A stretch of 6,151 bases of DNA, from NCBI GenBank assembly GCA_003650445.1, contig QMQE01000154.1, forward strand, positions 1 to 6,151. The letters run 5' to 3'. Both the position numbers and the translations under genes were made by a program. Source of the stretch: Acidobacteriota bacterium. Lineage in GTDB: Bacteria; Acidobacteriota; Holophagae; Thermotomaculales; Thermotomaculaceae. Shown in pieces: positions 1 through 5,847 of the stretch. The notes under the pieces are model-generated. The model was given only the letters and a program-made list of their open reading frames with translations. It was not told the origin of the DNA and did no database searches. The number at the start of each line of letters is the position of its first letter. Positions within the stretch are counted from its first letter, which is position 1.

Positions 1-137
1 GTCTAAGTGCGTTCAAATGTGCTTACAATCAGTTTGGTCCAGATGATTGTCCGTTGATTCAGCAGATAAAAGCAATGGATCTTGACACATTTGAATACAA
101 CCCGCAGATTGACGAAAGCAATGTGATTTGTGAATAG
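1..137 (+). CDS. 3' end of an unidentified gene (partial, cut by left edge)
   Basis: An open frame beginning at base 3 runs without a stop from the window edge to a TAG at 135-137, giving the last 44 residues of a protein. It starts LSAFKCAYNQFGPDD and ends NVICE. The segment is acidic near its end and carries three cysteines (about residues 6, 16 and 43 of the visible part). A Cys-Pro-Leu-Ile stretch loosely recalls the C-terminal loops of some MerR-type regulators, but that is too little to assign a family. The other two plus-strand frames close quickly here, and the composition looks protein-like, which is why I call it coding. It converges on the minus-strand DUF2293 gene, leaving 91 bases between the two stops. 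Function unknown. Confidence 0.45.
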   Translation, partial: LSAFKCAYNQFGPDDCPLIQQIKAMDLDTFEYNPQIDESNVICE

Positions 138-210
138 GCTTATGTGTAAGTAATTCCGGGGACAATGCTAAAATAAGAGTCATAATTATTTGCAGGTAAT
201 GGAGATGATC

Positions 211-230
211 AGAATTCTTATATAGAATTC
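211..230. repeat. Small EcoRI-type inverted repeat at convergent gene ends
   Basis: GAATTC occurs at 212-217 and again at 225-230, separated by TTATATA. A transcript from either strand could therefore form a 6 bp stem with a 7-base loop. The right copy overlaps the TGA stop (229-231) of the minus-strand gene. The stem is AT-rich and has no strong T-run, so a role as terminator is only a possibility. Because GAATTC is itself palindromic, chance occurrence is plausible. Confidence 0.3.
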
Positions 231-975
231 AACATTCATCAATTGGTATTTTCTTCCTTTCTTCCTCATTCCCTACGGCGCTTTCTGCGACTTCTGCGGT
301 GAACGCTCCTTCCCACTCGTACAGGGTGGACATGACTTTTCCTTTCACTTGCGATCTTGCTTCAAATCTATCAAAACCTTGCATTAAAAGCTCATCATAA
401 TTGGTTTCGGCATGTCGGATGTGGGCAATTACTGCGAGTTGAACCGCTTCTTTTGAAAATTCCTTTGCTTGTGCGGTTCGGCCAATTCGATTGCTGTACT
501 TCAGGCAGGCGTGTTCTGCGATTTGCTTTTCCCGGCCGGTGGGACAATTCGGGTACATTTCCCGAATTTTATCTGCAAAAGTTTTCACGTATTCACGGTC
601 CAATTCTTTTCTTCGGATAGCTGCTCTCTCCCGGTTCCTTTTTCGGGATTCACTATCGGCGAGGCATTCTTTTTCAGCCCTTTCAAGTCCTTCCGGCTCA
701 ACCAGAAGCCCTTGTCTTTCATATCGTTTCCGGGCACGGCTCCATTTGATTACCACAGCCGATAAATTTGAATATTTCTTTGCTCGTCGGGTTAAAGCGG
801 CATCTCCGGAGGGCAGGAAAACAAGATGATCGAGATCGGCACAGGCGAGACACAGGGCTCGTTTGTCTTTTTCAAGGACAACCCACGCTTTAGACCCGAG
901 GTTTTCCCCGCATTCCGAGCAAGTGGATTCCCGTAAACTGATAAATACCGTAATGTCTGAAGTTTTCTTTTTCAT
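229..975 (-). CDS. Zinc-ribbon / DUF2293-domain protein
   Basis: Predicted soluble protein of 248 residues; its biochemical role is unknown. The N-terminal part has a CxxC pair at 19/22 and a second CxxC at 42/45, a likely zinc ribbon. It is followed by a conserved-looking stretch, LVFLPSGDAALTRRAKKYS, and a Trp-Ser-Arg-x-Arg-Lys-Arg-Tyr basic patch (about 78-85). Residues 98-128 are highly charged and probably helical. Residues about 129-222 resemble DUF2293: Tyr-Pro-x-Cys-Pro (141-145), IAEHAC, GRTAQA, then VIAHIRHAETNYDELL and a C-terminal Trp. DUF2293 is assigned from memory of the family pattern. I prefer the start at 975 (MKKKTSD) over the in-frame ATG at 984. A GGGGA ribosome site at 985-989 abuts the 984 ATG but lies 9 bases before the 975 ATG. 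The basic patch and zinc ribbon suggest nucleic-acid binding, which is inference. It is divergent from the toxin-antitoxin genes. Confidence 0.85.
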   Translation of the reverse strand: MKKKTSDITVFISLRESTCSECGENLGSKAWVVLEKDKRALCLACADLDHLVFLPSGDAALTRRAKKYSNLSAVVIKWSRARKRYERQGLLVEPEGLERAEKECLADSESRKRNRERAAIRRKELDREYVKTFADKIREMYPNCPTGREKQIAEHACLKYSNRIGRTAQAKEFSKEAVQLAVIAHIRHAETNYDELLMQGFDRFEARSQVKGKVMSTLYEWEGAFTAEVAESAVGNEEERKKIPIDEC

Positions 976-1004
976 AATGTCCATTCCCCATTTGTCTGAG
1001 GTTA

Positions 1005-1033
1005 ATTATACTGAGTCGGGCAAAAAATTTCAA
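1005..1033 (-). promoter_or_regulatory. Sigma70-type promoter of the DUF2293 gene
   Basis: Read on the minus strand, TTGAAA (1028-1033) is followed after exactly 17 bases by a perfect TATAAT (1005-1010). Transcription would start near 998, giving a leader of about 22 bases before the ATG at 975 with its GGGGA site at 985-989. Five of six -35 bases and all six -10 bases match the consensus at optimal spacing. This promoter also supports the placement of the gene start. Confidence 0.8.
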
Positions 1034-1115
1034 CAGGCCGAATCCCGGCAGAACGCTTCACTTTCACATTCCCTGCCTTTACTCAAGTTTAGACTTGTCT
1101 TTTCTACAGTTTGAT

Positions 1116-1150
1116 TCGAAAAGTGTATTACAAAGTGGTATATTAAATAC
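1116..1150 (+). promoter_or_regulatory. Promoter and candidate autoregulatory operator of the toxin-antitoxin operon
   Basis: TATATT (1139-1144) is preceded by TGG, forming an extended -10. TCGAAA (1116-1121), a 4/6 match to the -35 box, lies 17 bases upstream. The start would fall near 1151, about 20 bases before the antitoxin ATG. The same stretch holds two similar elements, GTGTATTA (1123-1130) and GTGGTATATTA (1135-1145), plus GTATT (1125-1129) facing AATAC (1146-1150). Ribbon-helix-helix antitoxins usually repress their own promoter by binding short repeated half-sites over the -10, so these are candidate operators. The repeats are imperfect and the operator role is inference. Confidence 0.5.
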
Positions 1151-1171
1151 AGGAAACAGGCTGGAGGCAAT

Positions 1172-1414
1172 ATGACAACCAAATCCATAAGGATTGACCA
1201 GGAACTGGGAGACCGGTTGAGTAAGTTGGCGAAGGAAACCGGTCGTTCACAGTCCTGGTACATTCGAAAAGCACTGACAGAATTCCTCAGTCAGGAAGAG
1301 TGGATGACTGAAGCCATACAGGACGGAATAAAACAGGCCGGTCAGGGTAAGATAGTACCGCATGATGACGTGAAGAAGAAATGGCATGGCAAACGCAAAA
1401 ACTCTCTGGACTGA
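1172..1414 (+). CDS. Type II antitoxin, CopG/ribbon-helix-helix family
   Basis: An 80-residue protein expected to neutralise the toxin encoded directly downstream and to repress the shared promoter. Residues 3-8 (TKSIRI) form the DNA-contacting beta-strand. Helix A is about 10-22 (QELGDRLSKLAKE). Helix B is about 26-39 (SQSWYIRKALTEFL), after the Thr-Gly-Arg-Ser turn typical of this fold. Residues 42-80 are charged and probably disordered until they wrap the toxin, ending in a Lys/Arg-rich tail. Its length is typical for CopG-type antitoxins. A GGAGG ribosome site at 1163-1167 sits 4 bases before the ATG. The last 29 bases overlap the toxin gene in another frame, the usual arrangement for translational coupling. 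Family assignment is strong; the exact subfamily (ParD-, RelB- or StbD-like) is not resolved. Confidence 0.9.
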   Translation: MTTKSIRIDQELGDRLSKLAKETGRSQSWYIRKALTEFLSQEEWMTEAIQDGIKQAGQGKIVPHDDVKKKWHGKRKNSLD

Positions 1415-1682
1415 ACTTGCCGCCTCCGATCTTGATCAAATTGAAAGTCTCATTTTTGAGGACAATCCGGATGCTGCACTGCAGCAAGTGATCCGGATCA
1501 TCGATGTCGTGGAAACGTACATTGCCGATCGTCCGCGTATGGGAAAGCCTGGCCGTATTGATGGTACGAGAGAATTGGCAGTCAGCGGGACTCCGTATAT
1601 CATTATGTACAGACTTTTCCATCAAAATCTGGAAATACTGCGTGTGCTCCATGGTGCAAGGCAGTGGCCAGAGGAAATATAA
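1386..1682 (+). CDS. Type II toxin, RelE/ParE superfamily
   Basis: A 98-residue cytoplasmic toxin with the family pattern in order. The N-terminal helices contain Trp8, Ala12, Asp15-Leu16 and the Asp26-Asn27-Pro28 turn. The linker reads Pro50-x-Met-Gly-Lys-Pro-Gly-Arg57. The beta-sheet core is Gly60-Thr-Arg-Glu-Leu64, Thr69-Pro-Tyr-Ile-Ile-x-Tyr-Arg76 and Leu82-Glu-Ile-Leu-Arg-Val-Leu-His89. It ends Gly90-Ala-Arg-Gln-Trp-Pro95. This GTREL / TPYIIxYR / ILRVLHGARxWP signature is characteristic of ParE-like members. ParE proteins poison DNA gyrase and RelE proteins cut ribosome-bound mRNA; sequence alone does not decide which applies. The open frame is complete with no key segment missing, so the module is probably intact. 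The start overlaps the antitoxin by 29 bases, with a modest GAAGAAG purine stretch upstream as ribosome site. Confidence 0.92.
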   Translation: MANAKTLWTELAASDLDQIESLIFEDNPDAALQQVIRIIDVVETYIADRPRMGKPGRIDGTRELAVSGTPYIIMYRLFHQNLEILRVLHGARQWPEEI

Positions 1683-1732
1683 GGCAAAAATGGGGGCAGG
1701 CAAATAATATAAAGATGATTGTGGGAGGCAAA

Positions 1733-2263
1733 ATGGCGAAATTTACCCGTTCCGTTGTGATTCGGCTGCTGTGGTGGTTTTTGATGATTTTCGGCGGAGC
1801 ATTTTTCTGTGTTTATTTGGATATTCAAGAGGAGAATCTGTTTTTTTCACCGCTTTTTCATTTGATTACCTTTTCCGCAGGAATTGTAATTACGAAATTG
1901 GCCTTCAATGCCGCCGCAACAGGGGGAAGAGAGTTGAAAAAAGGCAGAAGCGAAAACACACCGCGCCTGGAAACCGACAGTATTGTTACAACGGGAATTT
2001 ACAGCTGTATGCGTCATCCGATGCTGTTTGGGTTGGGGCTGCTTCCACCCGGTTGGGCACTGCTTCTCGGCAGCCCGCATTTTATTTTTTATCTTGCTCC
2101 CCTTGAGGTGATTTCCATTGTTATCATGGTGCTTACCTTTGAAGAAGTCGAATGTAAACGGAAATTCGGTTCCGCCTATCTTGAATACAGAAAACGTGTT
2201 CCCGCTGTCTCACTGTCATTCCGCTGCCTGAAATGGCTTTTTACCGGCACAGTCCCCAAATAG
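1733..2263 (+). CDS. Membrane methyltransferase, isoprenylcysteine carboxyl methyltransferase (ICMT)/PEMT-like
   Basis: A 176-residue integral membrane protein of the small ICMT/PEMT-like family, which uses S-adenosylmethionine at the membrane interface. Hydrophobic segments lie at about 8-29, 38-58, 98-114 and 116-136. The family signature follows in order: Thr86-Thr-Gly-Ile-Tyr90, Arg94-His-Pro96, a Gly-rich membrane turn, Glu137-Glu138, Phe145-Gly146, Tyr149 with Tyr152, and Val156-Pro157. Bacterial members have largely uncharacterised substrates (lipids, small thiols or metalloids are possible), so none is assigned. The frame is open back to 1664, but the ATG at 1733 is preferred. It has GGGAGG at 1723-1728, 4 bases upstream, and starts just before the first membrane helix. 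It follows the toxin by 50 bases on the same strand and may be co-transcribed. The hairpin at 2315-2342 ends transcription. Confidence 0.85.
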   Translation: MAKFTRSVVIRLLWWFLMIFGGAFFCVYLDIQEENLFFSPLFHLITFSAGIVITKLAFNAAATGGRELKKGRSENTPRLETDSIVTTGIYSCMRHPMLFGLGLLPPGWALLLGSPHFIFYLAPLEVISIVIMVLTFEEVECKRKFGSAYLEYRKRVPAVSLSFRCLKWLFTGTVPK

Positions 2264-2282
2264 CAACCGTCCGTATTTTTTG

Positions 2283-2382
2283 AATCCAAGTGTGAAAACA
2301 GTCTGTCCTAAAGCAGAAGGGGCCGCGATTGCGGCCCCTTCTTATCTTTACTTACACACGCACTTTCACGTGCACTTGGATT
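2283..2382. repeat. Interrupted inverted repeat enclosing the terminator
   Basis: AATCCAAGTG (2283-2292) is the exact reverse complement of CACTTGGATT (2373-2382). Just inside, TGAAA (2293-2297) pairs with TTTCA (2364-2368), leaving a 4-base CGTG bulge (2369-2372) on the right arm. The result is a 15 bp interrupted outer stem around a 66-base interior that contains the 12 bp terminator hairpin. It could be a larger RNA structure at the mRNA 3' end or a small inserted element with terminal repeats. I see no clear target-site duplication outside it. Confidence 0.6.
2315..2354 (+). terminator. Strong rho-independent terminator between convergent operons
   Basis: AGAAGGGGCCGC (2315-2326) pairs perfectly with GCGGCCCCTTCT (2331-2342) across a GATT loop, a 12 bp GC-rich stem. 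Downstream on the plus strand comes the T-rich TATCTTTACTT. It lies 51 bases after the methyltransferase stop and should end that cassette. In the minus direction the same hairpin could stop hutHU transcripts, but the following tract (GCTTTAGG) has few T residues, so it is probably weaker that way. Confidence 0.85.
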
Positions 2383-2402
2383 GAACGCATGCGTTCAATC
2401 CA
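2377..2402. repeat. 26-base perfect palindrome overlapping the hutU stop codon
   Basis: TGGATTGAACGCA (2377-2389) is followed without a spacer by its exact reverse complement (2390-2402). The hutU TGA stop (2395-2397) and final Asp codon lie inside the right arm. The core GAAC-GCATGC-GTTC resembles a regulator half-site pair. It has 6 rather than 4 central bases and so does not fit the Gram-positive LexA box. Possible roles are a dimeric regulator site, an mRNA 3' hairpin for hutHU or a cruciform. No T-run follows it on the minus strand. Confidence 0.8.
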
Positions 2403-4044
2403 TCATTGGTATTTTACAGCCTTTCGCTTTTGCCACCTCAACGGCTTCTTCATATCCGGCGTCCACGTGGCGAAAGATGCCGGTGAGGGGGTCGTTGGTC
2501 AGAACCCGTTTCAGCCGTTTATCGGCGGCTTCGGTGCCGTCGCAGACGATAACCTGGCCAGCATGGAGCGAGTAGCCGATGCCGACTCCGCCGCCGTGGT
2601 GGTAGCTGACCCAGGTGGCGCCGGAAACAGCGTTGAGGAGGGCGTTGAGAACGGGCCAGTCGGCAATGGCGTCGGAGCCGTCTTTCATCGCCTCGGTTTC
2701 CCGGTTGGGAGATGCCACGGATCCTGCGTCAAGGTGATCGCGCCCGATGACGATGGGGGCTTTGACTTTGCCGCTTCTTACCAGTTCATTGAATAAAAGC
2801 CCCGCTTTGTCCCGTTCTCCGTAGCCCAGCCAGCAGATACGGGAGGGGAGGCCCTGAAATTTGACTTTTTTCTGTGCCATGTCCAGCCAGCGGAGCAGGG
2901 CTTTGTTTTCGGGGAACAGTTTTGCCAGTTCCCGGTCGGTGGTGTAGATGTCTTCCGGGTCGCCGGAGAGCGCTACCCAGCGAAACGGGCCTTTCCCTTC
3001 GCAGAACAGGGGCCGGATGTAGGCGGGGACGAATCCCGGAAAGGCGAAGGCGTTTTTAAGCCCGGCCGCAAGCGCCTGGCCCCGGAGGTTGTTGCCGTAG
3101 TCAAAGACGATGGCGCCTTTTTCCTGAAATTTTACCATGGCGTCACAGTGTTTGACCATGGATTCAAAGGACATTTTTTTGTAGGTTTCCGGATCGCTTT
3201 CCCGAAGTTTCAGAGCCTCTTCGTAAGAAATTTCCGCCGGAACGTAGCCGTTGAGTTCGTCGTGGGAAGAGGTCTGGTCGGTAACAACGTCGGGGATAAT
3301 GCCCCTGCGTAAGAGTTCGGGATAGACGTCGGCGGCGTTCCCAAGGAGCCCCACGGACAGCGGTCGTTTTTCTTCTTTGGCTTTCAACACTTTTTCCAGT
3401 GCCCGGTCCAGATCGGTTTCCATTTCGTCGAGGTATTTGGTTTCCAGCCGTCGTTGAATCCGGTGGGGATCCACTTCCACGATCAGTGCGGCACCGCCAT
3501 TGAAGGTGACCGCGAGGGGCTGGGCGCCGCCCATGCCGCCGAGGCCGGCAGTGAGAGTGAAGGTGCCGGAAAGGTCGGTGCCGAAGTGCTGGCGTGCCAG
3601 TTCCGCCAGTGTTTCATAGGTGCCCTGCAATATGCCCTGAGTGCCGATGTAGATCCAGCTTCCCGCTGTCATCTGGCCGTACATGATGAGGCCTTTCTTT
3701 TCCAGTTCGTTGAAGTAGTCCCAGTTGGCCCAGTGCCCCACAAGGTTGGAGTTGGCAATGAGAACTCGAGGGGCGTCTTCATGGGTTTTTGCCACGCCGA
3801 CAGGTTTGCCGCTCTGCACCAGCAGGGTTTCGTCCGGTTCGAGGTTTTTCAGTGCTTCCAGGATGGCATCGAAGCATTCCCAGTTCCGGGCCGCCCGCCC
3901 GGTTCCGCCGTAGACGATGAGTTCATCGGGGTTTTCGGCGTTGTCCGGGTCCAGGTTGTGCTGAATCATCCGGTAGGGGGCTTCAATGAGCCAGTTTTTA
4001 CAGGTGAGTTCTGTGCCGGTTGGCGGGTGAATTTCACGTTTCAT
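2395..4044 (-). CDS. hutU: Urocanate hydratase (urocanase)
   Basis: Cytoplasmic NAD+-dependent enzyme for the second step of histidine degradation: trans-urocanate plus water to 4-imidazolone-5-propanoate. The 549 residues are close to the usual family length of about 550-560. Landmarks in order are Tyr45-Gly-Gly-Thr-Gly-Arg50 followed by AARNWECFD, QMTAGSWIYIGTQGILQGTYE (124-144) and the glycine-rich GLGGMGGAQPLA (167-178). These are followed by Asp256-Gln-Thr-Ser259, DYGNNLRGQA (315-324) and the active-site segment Arg402-Ile-Cys404-Trp-Leu-Gly. Further on are GRDHLD and SYHHGGGVGIGYS near the C-terminus. Cys404 corresponds to the conserved catalytic-loop cysteine (Cys410 in the Pseudomonas putida enzyme). 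A GGAGG site at 4051-4055 sits 6 bases before the ATG. It follows hutH by 42 bases on the same strand, with no promoter seen between. Its stop lies inside a palindrome. Confidence 0.98.
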   Translation of the reverse strand: MKREIHPPTGTELTCKNWLIEAPYRMIQHNLDPDNAENPDELIVYGGTGRAARNWECFDAILEALKNLEPDETLLVQSGKPVGVAKTHEDAPRVLIANSNLVGHWANWDYFNELEKKGLIMYGQMTAGSWIYIGTQGILQGTYETLAELARQHFGTDLSGTFTLTAGLGGMGGAQPLAVTFNGGAALIVEVDPHRIQRRLETKYLDEMETDLDRALEKVLKAKEEKRPLSVGLLGNAADVYPELLRRGIIPDVVTDQTSSHDELNGYVPAEISYEEALKLRESDPETYKKMSFESMVKHCDAMVKFQEKGAIVFDYGNNLRGQALAAGLKNAFAFPGFVPAYIRPLFCEGKGPFRWVALSGDPEDIYTTDRELAKLFPENKALLRWLDMAQKKVKFQGLPSRICWLGYGERDKAGLLFNELVRSGKVKAPIVIGRDHLDAGSVASPNRETEAMKDGSDAIADWPVLNALLNAVSGATWVSYHHGGGVGIGYSLHAGQVIVCDGTEAADKRLKRVLTNDPLTGIFRHVDAGYEEAVEVAKAKGCKIPMMD

Positions 4045-4086
4045 GGGTTACCTCCAATAAAACAAATGTTTATGCCAAATTGTTAT

Positions 4087-5616
4087 CTATTCCAGTTCCC
4101 CGGTGACGCTCTTTACAGCTTCCACGAGGCTGCCGTCGTCCATCAGGCTGCGGATGGTTTCGAGGTCTGCCGCCATGTAGCGGTCTTTGTCCCAGGGGGC
4201 GATTTTTTCACGGATTTTTTTCACCACCGGAATCAGCGCTTTTGCCGGTTTCAGGGGTTTCAGGAATTCCAATCCCTGGGCGGCGGCGAGGAGTTCGATT
4301 CCGATGACATTTGCCACATTGTCTGCCACTTCCAGAGTTTTCCGGGCGGCGATGGTGCCCATGCTGACGTGGTCTTCTTTGTTGGCGGAAGTGGGAATGG
4401 AATCCACCGATGCCGGATGCGCCAGCACCTTGTTTTCCGATACCAGCGCGGCGGCTGTGACATGGGCCAGCATAAAACCGGAGTTCAGCCCACCCTCTTC
4501 CACAAGAAAGGCGGGGAGTTCGGACAGTACCGGGTTGACGAGGCGTTCAGTGCGCCGCTCTGAGATATTGGCCAGTTCCGAGATGGCGATTCGAAGATAG
4601 TCCATCCAGAATGCCACAGATTCCCCATGGAAGTTTCCGCCGGATACCAGTTCGTTCTGTTCGGCAAATACCATGGGGTTGTCGGTTGCGGAATTCATTT
4701 CAATTTGAAGCATTCTGTCCACAAAGGCGATGGTTTCCCTGACCGGGCCATGGACCTGAGGAATGCAGCGCAGGGTGTAGCTGTCCTGAACTTTTCCGCA
4801 GTCTCTATGGGACAGGGCGATTTCGCTGTCGTTGAGCAGTTTCCGCATGTTGGTGGCGCAGGTAAGCTGGCCTTCATAGGGACGTTCCCTGTGAATCCGT
4901 TCGTCAAATGCGGTGGCGGTGCCTTTGGAGGCTTCCAGTGTCATGGCTCCGGCAATATCCGCCAGTGTGGCAAGCCGCTTTGCCTGATACAGTGCCTTTG
5001 CTCCGACCGCTGTCATAACCTGGGTGCCATTGATCAGCGCCAATCCTTCTTTGGCCTGGAGGCGGCAGGGGGTGAGGCCGACCATTTTCAGGATTTCAGC
5101 GCCGGTGCCTTCCTGGTCGTCCAGCCGCGCCCGGCCTTCTCCGATGAGAACCAGGCCGAGATGCGCCAGCGGTGCGAGGTCACCGGATGCGCCCACGGAG
5201 CCTTTTTCGGGGATCAGCGGAATGACATTCCGGTTGATCATTTCAATGAGCAGGTCCAGCACTTCCAGGGAGATCCCGGAGCGGCCCTTTGCCAGTACAT
5301 TGGCCCGAAGCGTCATGATCATCCTCGCAATATCGGCAGGGAAGGGTTGGCCGATTCCAGCCGCATGGGAGCGCAACAGGTTGTATTGCAGTTCTTCTAC
5401 TTTTTCATGGGGGATTGTCACGGTGGCGAAGTTGCCAAATCCGGTGGTGACCCCGTAGACTACGCGGTTGTCCGCTACGATTGTGTCTACCACATCCCGG
5501 CTTTTCTGAATCCAGTTCCGAGCCTCATCCGAGATGCCGACAGTTGCGTTTCCCTCCCCGACTGCGATGAGATCGCTCAGAGTCAAGGAATTTCCATCCA
5601 GTAATATTTGTTTCAT
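4087..5616 (-). CDS. hutH: Histidine ammonia-lyase (histidase)
   Basis: Cytoplasmic enzyme catalysing the first step of histidine degradation, L-histidine to trans-urocanate and ammonia. It belongs to the aromatic amino-acid lyase family with a self-formed MIO cofactor. The 509 residues match the family norm. The MIO tripeptide Ala143-Ser144-Gly145 lies in GSVGASGDLAPLAHLG. Other active-site residues are Tyr54 (YGVTTGFGNF), His84 (RSHAAG), Asn196 (LALINGTQ), Tyr280 and Arg283 (VQDSYTLRC). Numbering is nearly identical to the P. putida enzyme. The start at 5616 is chosen because the protein then begins MKQILLDGN as in the family and AAGGA (5623-5627) lies 6 bases upstream. The frame stays open to 5961, but that 115-residue extension reads through the upstream gene and looks unlike any histidase. 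The ATG overlaps the preceding TGA as ATGA, implying translational coupling. Confidence 0.98.
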   Translation of the reverse strand: MKQILLDGNSLTLSDLIAVGEGNATVGISDEARNWIQKSRDVVDTIVADNRVVYGVTTGFGNFATVTIPHEKVEELQYNLLRSHAAGIGQPFPADIARMIMTLRANVLAKGRSGISLEVLDLLIEMINRNVIPLIPEKGSVGASGDLAPLAHLGLVLIGEGRARLDDQEGTGAEILKMVGLTPCRLQAKEGLALINGTQVMTAVGAKALYQAKRLATLADIAGAMTLEASKGTATAFDERIHRERPYEGQLTCATNMRKLLNDSEIALSHRDCGKVQDSYTLRCIPQVHGPVRETIAFVDRMLQIEMNSATDNPMVFAEQNELVSGGNFHGESVAFWMDYLRIAISELANISERRTERLVNPVLSELPAFLVEEGGLNSGFMLAHVTAAALVSENKVLAHPASVDSIPTSANKEDHVSMGTIAARKTLEVADNVANVIGIELLAAAQGLEFLKPLKPAKALIPVVKKIREKIAPWDKDRYMAADLETIRSLMDDGSLVEAVKSVTGELE

Positions 5617-5804
5617 AACAGTTCCTTTGCAACATAAAGGATAATCAACCCCACGAGGATGGCAGCCAGCCCGACCTGCCGGAGTGTAGTCGGCTTTGTA
5701 GTTGCAATCTGCCGAATCATTTTCCGATAGGTTTCCGGGAGAAAAAATGGCATGATGCCTTCCATAAGCAGGGTGAATCCAACAACCAGTAAAAAGAGTT
5801 TCAT
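5613..5804 (-). CDS. Small inner-membrane protein, DUF2065 (YjeT-like)
   Basis: A 63-residue protein with two hydrophobic segments, about 2-22 and 43-59, joined by a basic loop rich in Arg/Lys/Thr. The pattern LLMEGIMPFFLPETYRKM followed by LRQVGLAAILVGLIILY matches DUF2065 as I know it, including the Glu-Gly-x-x-Pro-Phe and Leu-Arg-x-x-Gly-Leu positions. The short hairpin probably inserts both helices into the cytoplasmic membrane. Family function is unknown; the E. coli member lies near hflC and purA, not hut genes. Its ribosome site GGAG (5813-5816) is 8 bases before the ATG, and it is the first gene of this operon. Its TGA overlaps the hutH ATG by 4 bases, so hutH translation may depend on ribosomes finishing this gene. 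Confidence 0.87.
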   Translation of the reverse strand: MKLFLLVVGFTLLMEGIMPFFLPETYRKMIRQIATTKPTTLRQVGLAAILVGLIILYVAKELL

Positions 5805-5847
5805 TCGTTTCGCTCCAATAAATCAGACAAGTTTCCGTTCCACCGGG

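Noticed and set aside
976..984. Start of the DUF2293 gene at 984
   Set aside because: The only good ribosome site (985-989) directly abuts this ATG, too close to work; the next ATG at 975 is correctly spaced.
1084..1097. CAAGT-TTAG-ACTTG hairpin between the divergent promoters
   Set aside because: It has only 5 base pairs, AT-rich, with no clear gene end upstream on the plus strand; chance occurrence is likely.
1664..1732. Upstream ATG for the methyltransferase (23 extra residues)
   Set aside because: It would start inside the toxin gene and adds a hydrophilic segment atypical of the family. The ATG at 1733 has a strong GGGAGG site.
2377..2402. LexA/SOS box reading of the palindrome
   Set aside because: The GAAC and GTTC arms are separated by 6 bases rather than 4, and the site is at a gene end, not a promoter.
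2329..2796. 155-residue plus-strand open frame starting inside the terminator
   Set aside because: It begins within the terminator hairpin and is antisense to hutU; there is no plausible translation signal.
3454..4563. 369-residue plus-strand open frame
   Set aside because: It lies antisense across hutU and hutH, which are certain genes. Its Phe/His/Gln-rich composition is typical of a reverse-complement shadow, and no ribosome site supports it.
4627..5604. 325-residue plus-strand open frame
   Set aside because: Antisense shadow of hutH with no recognisable domain.
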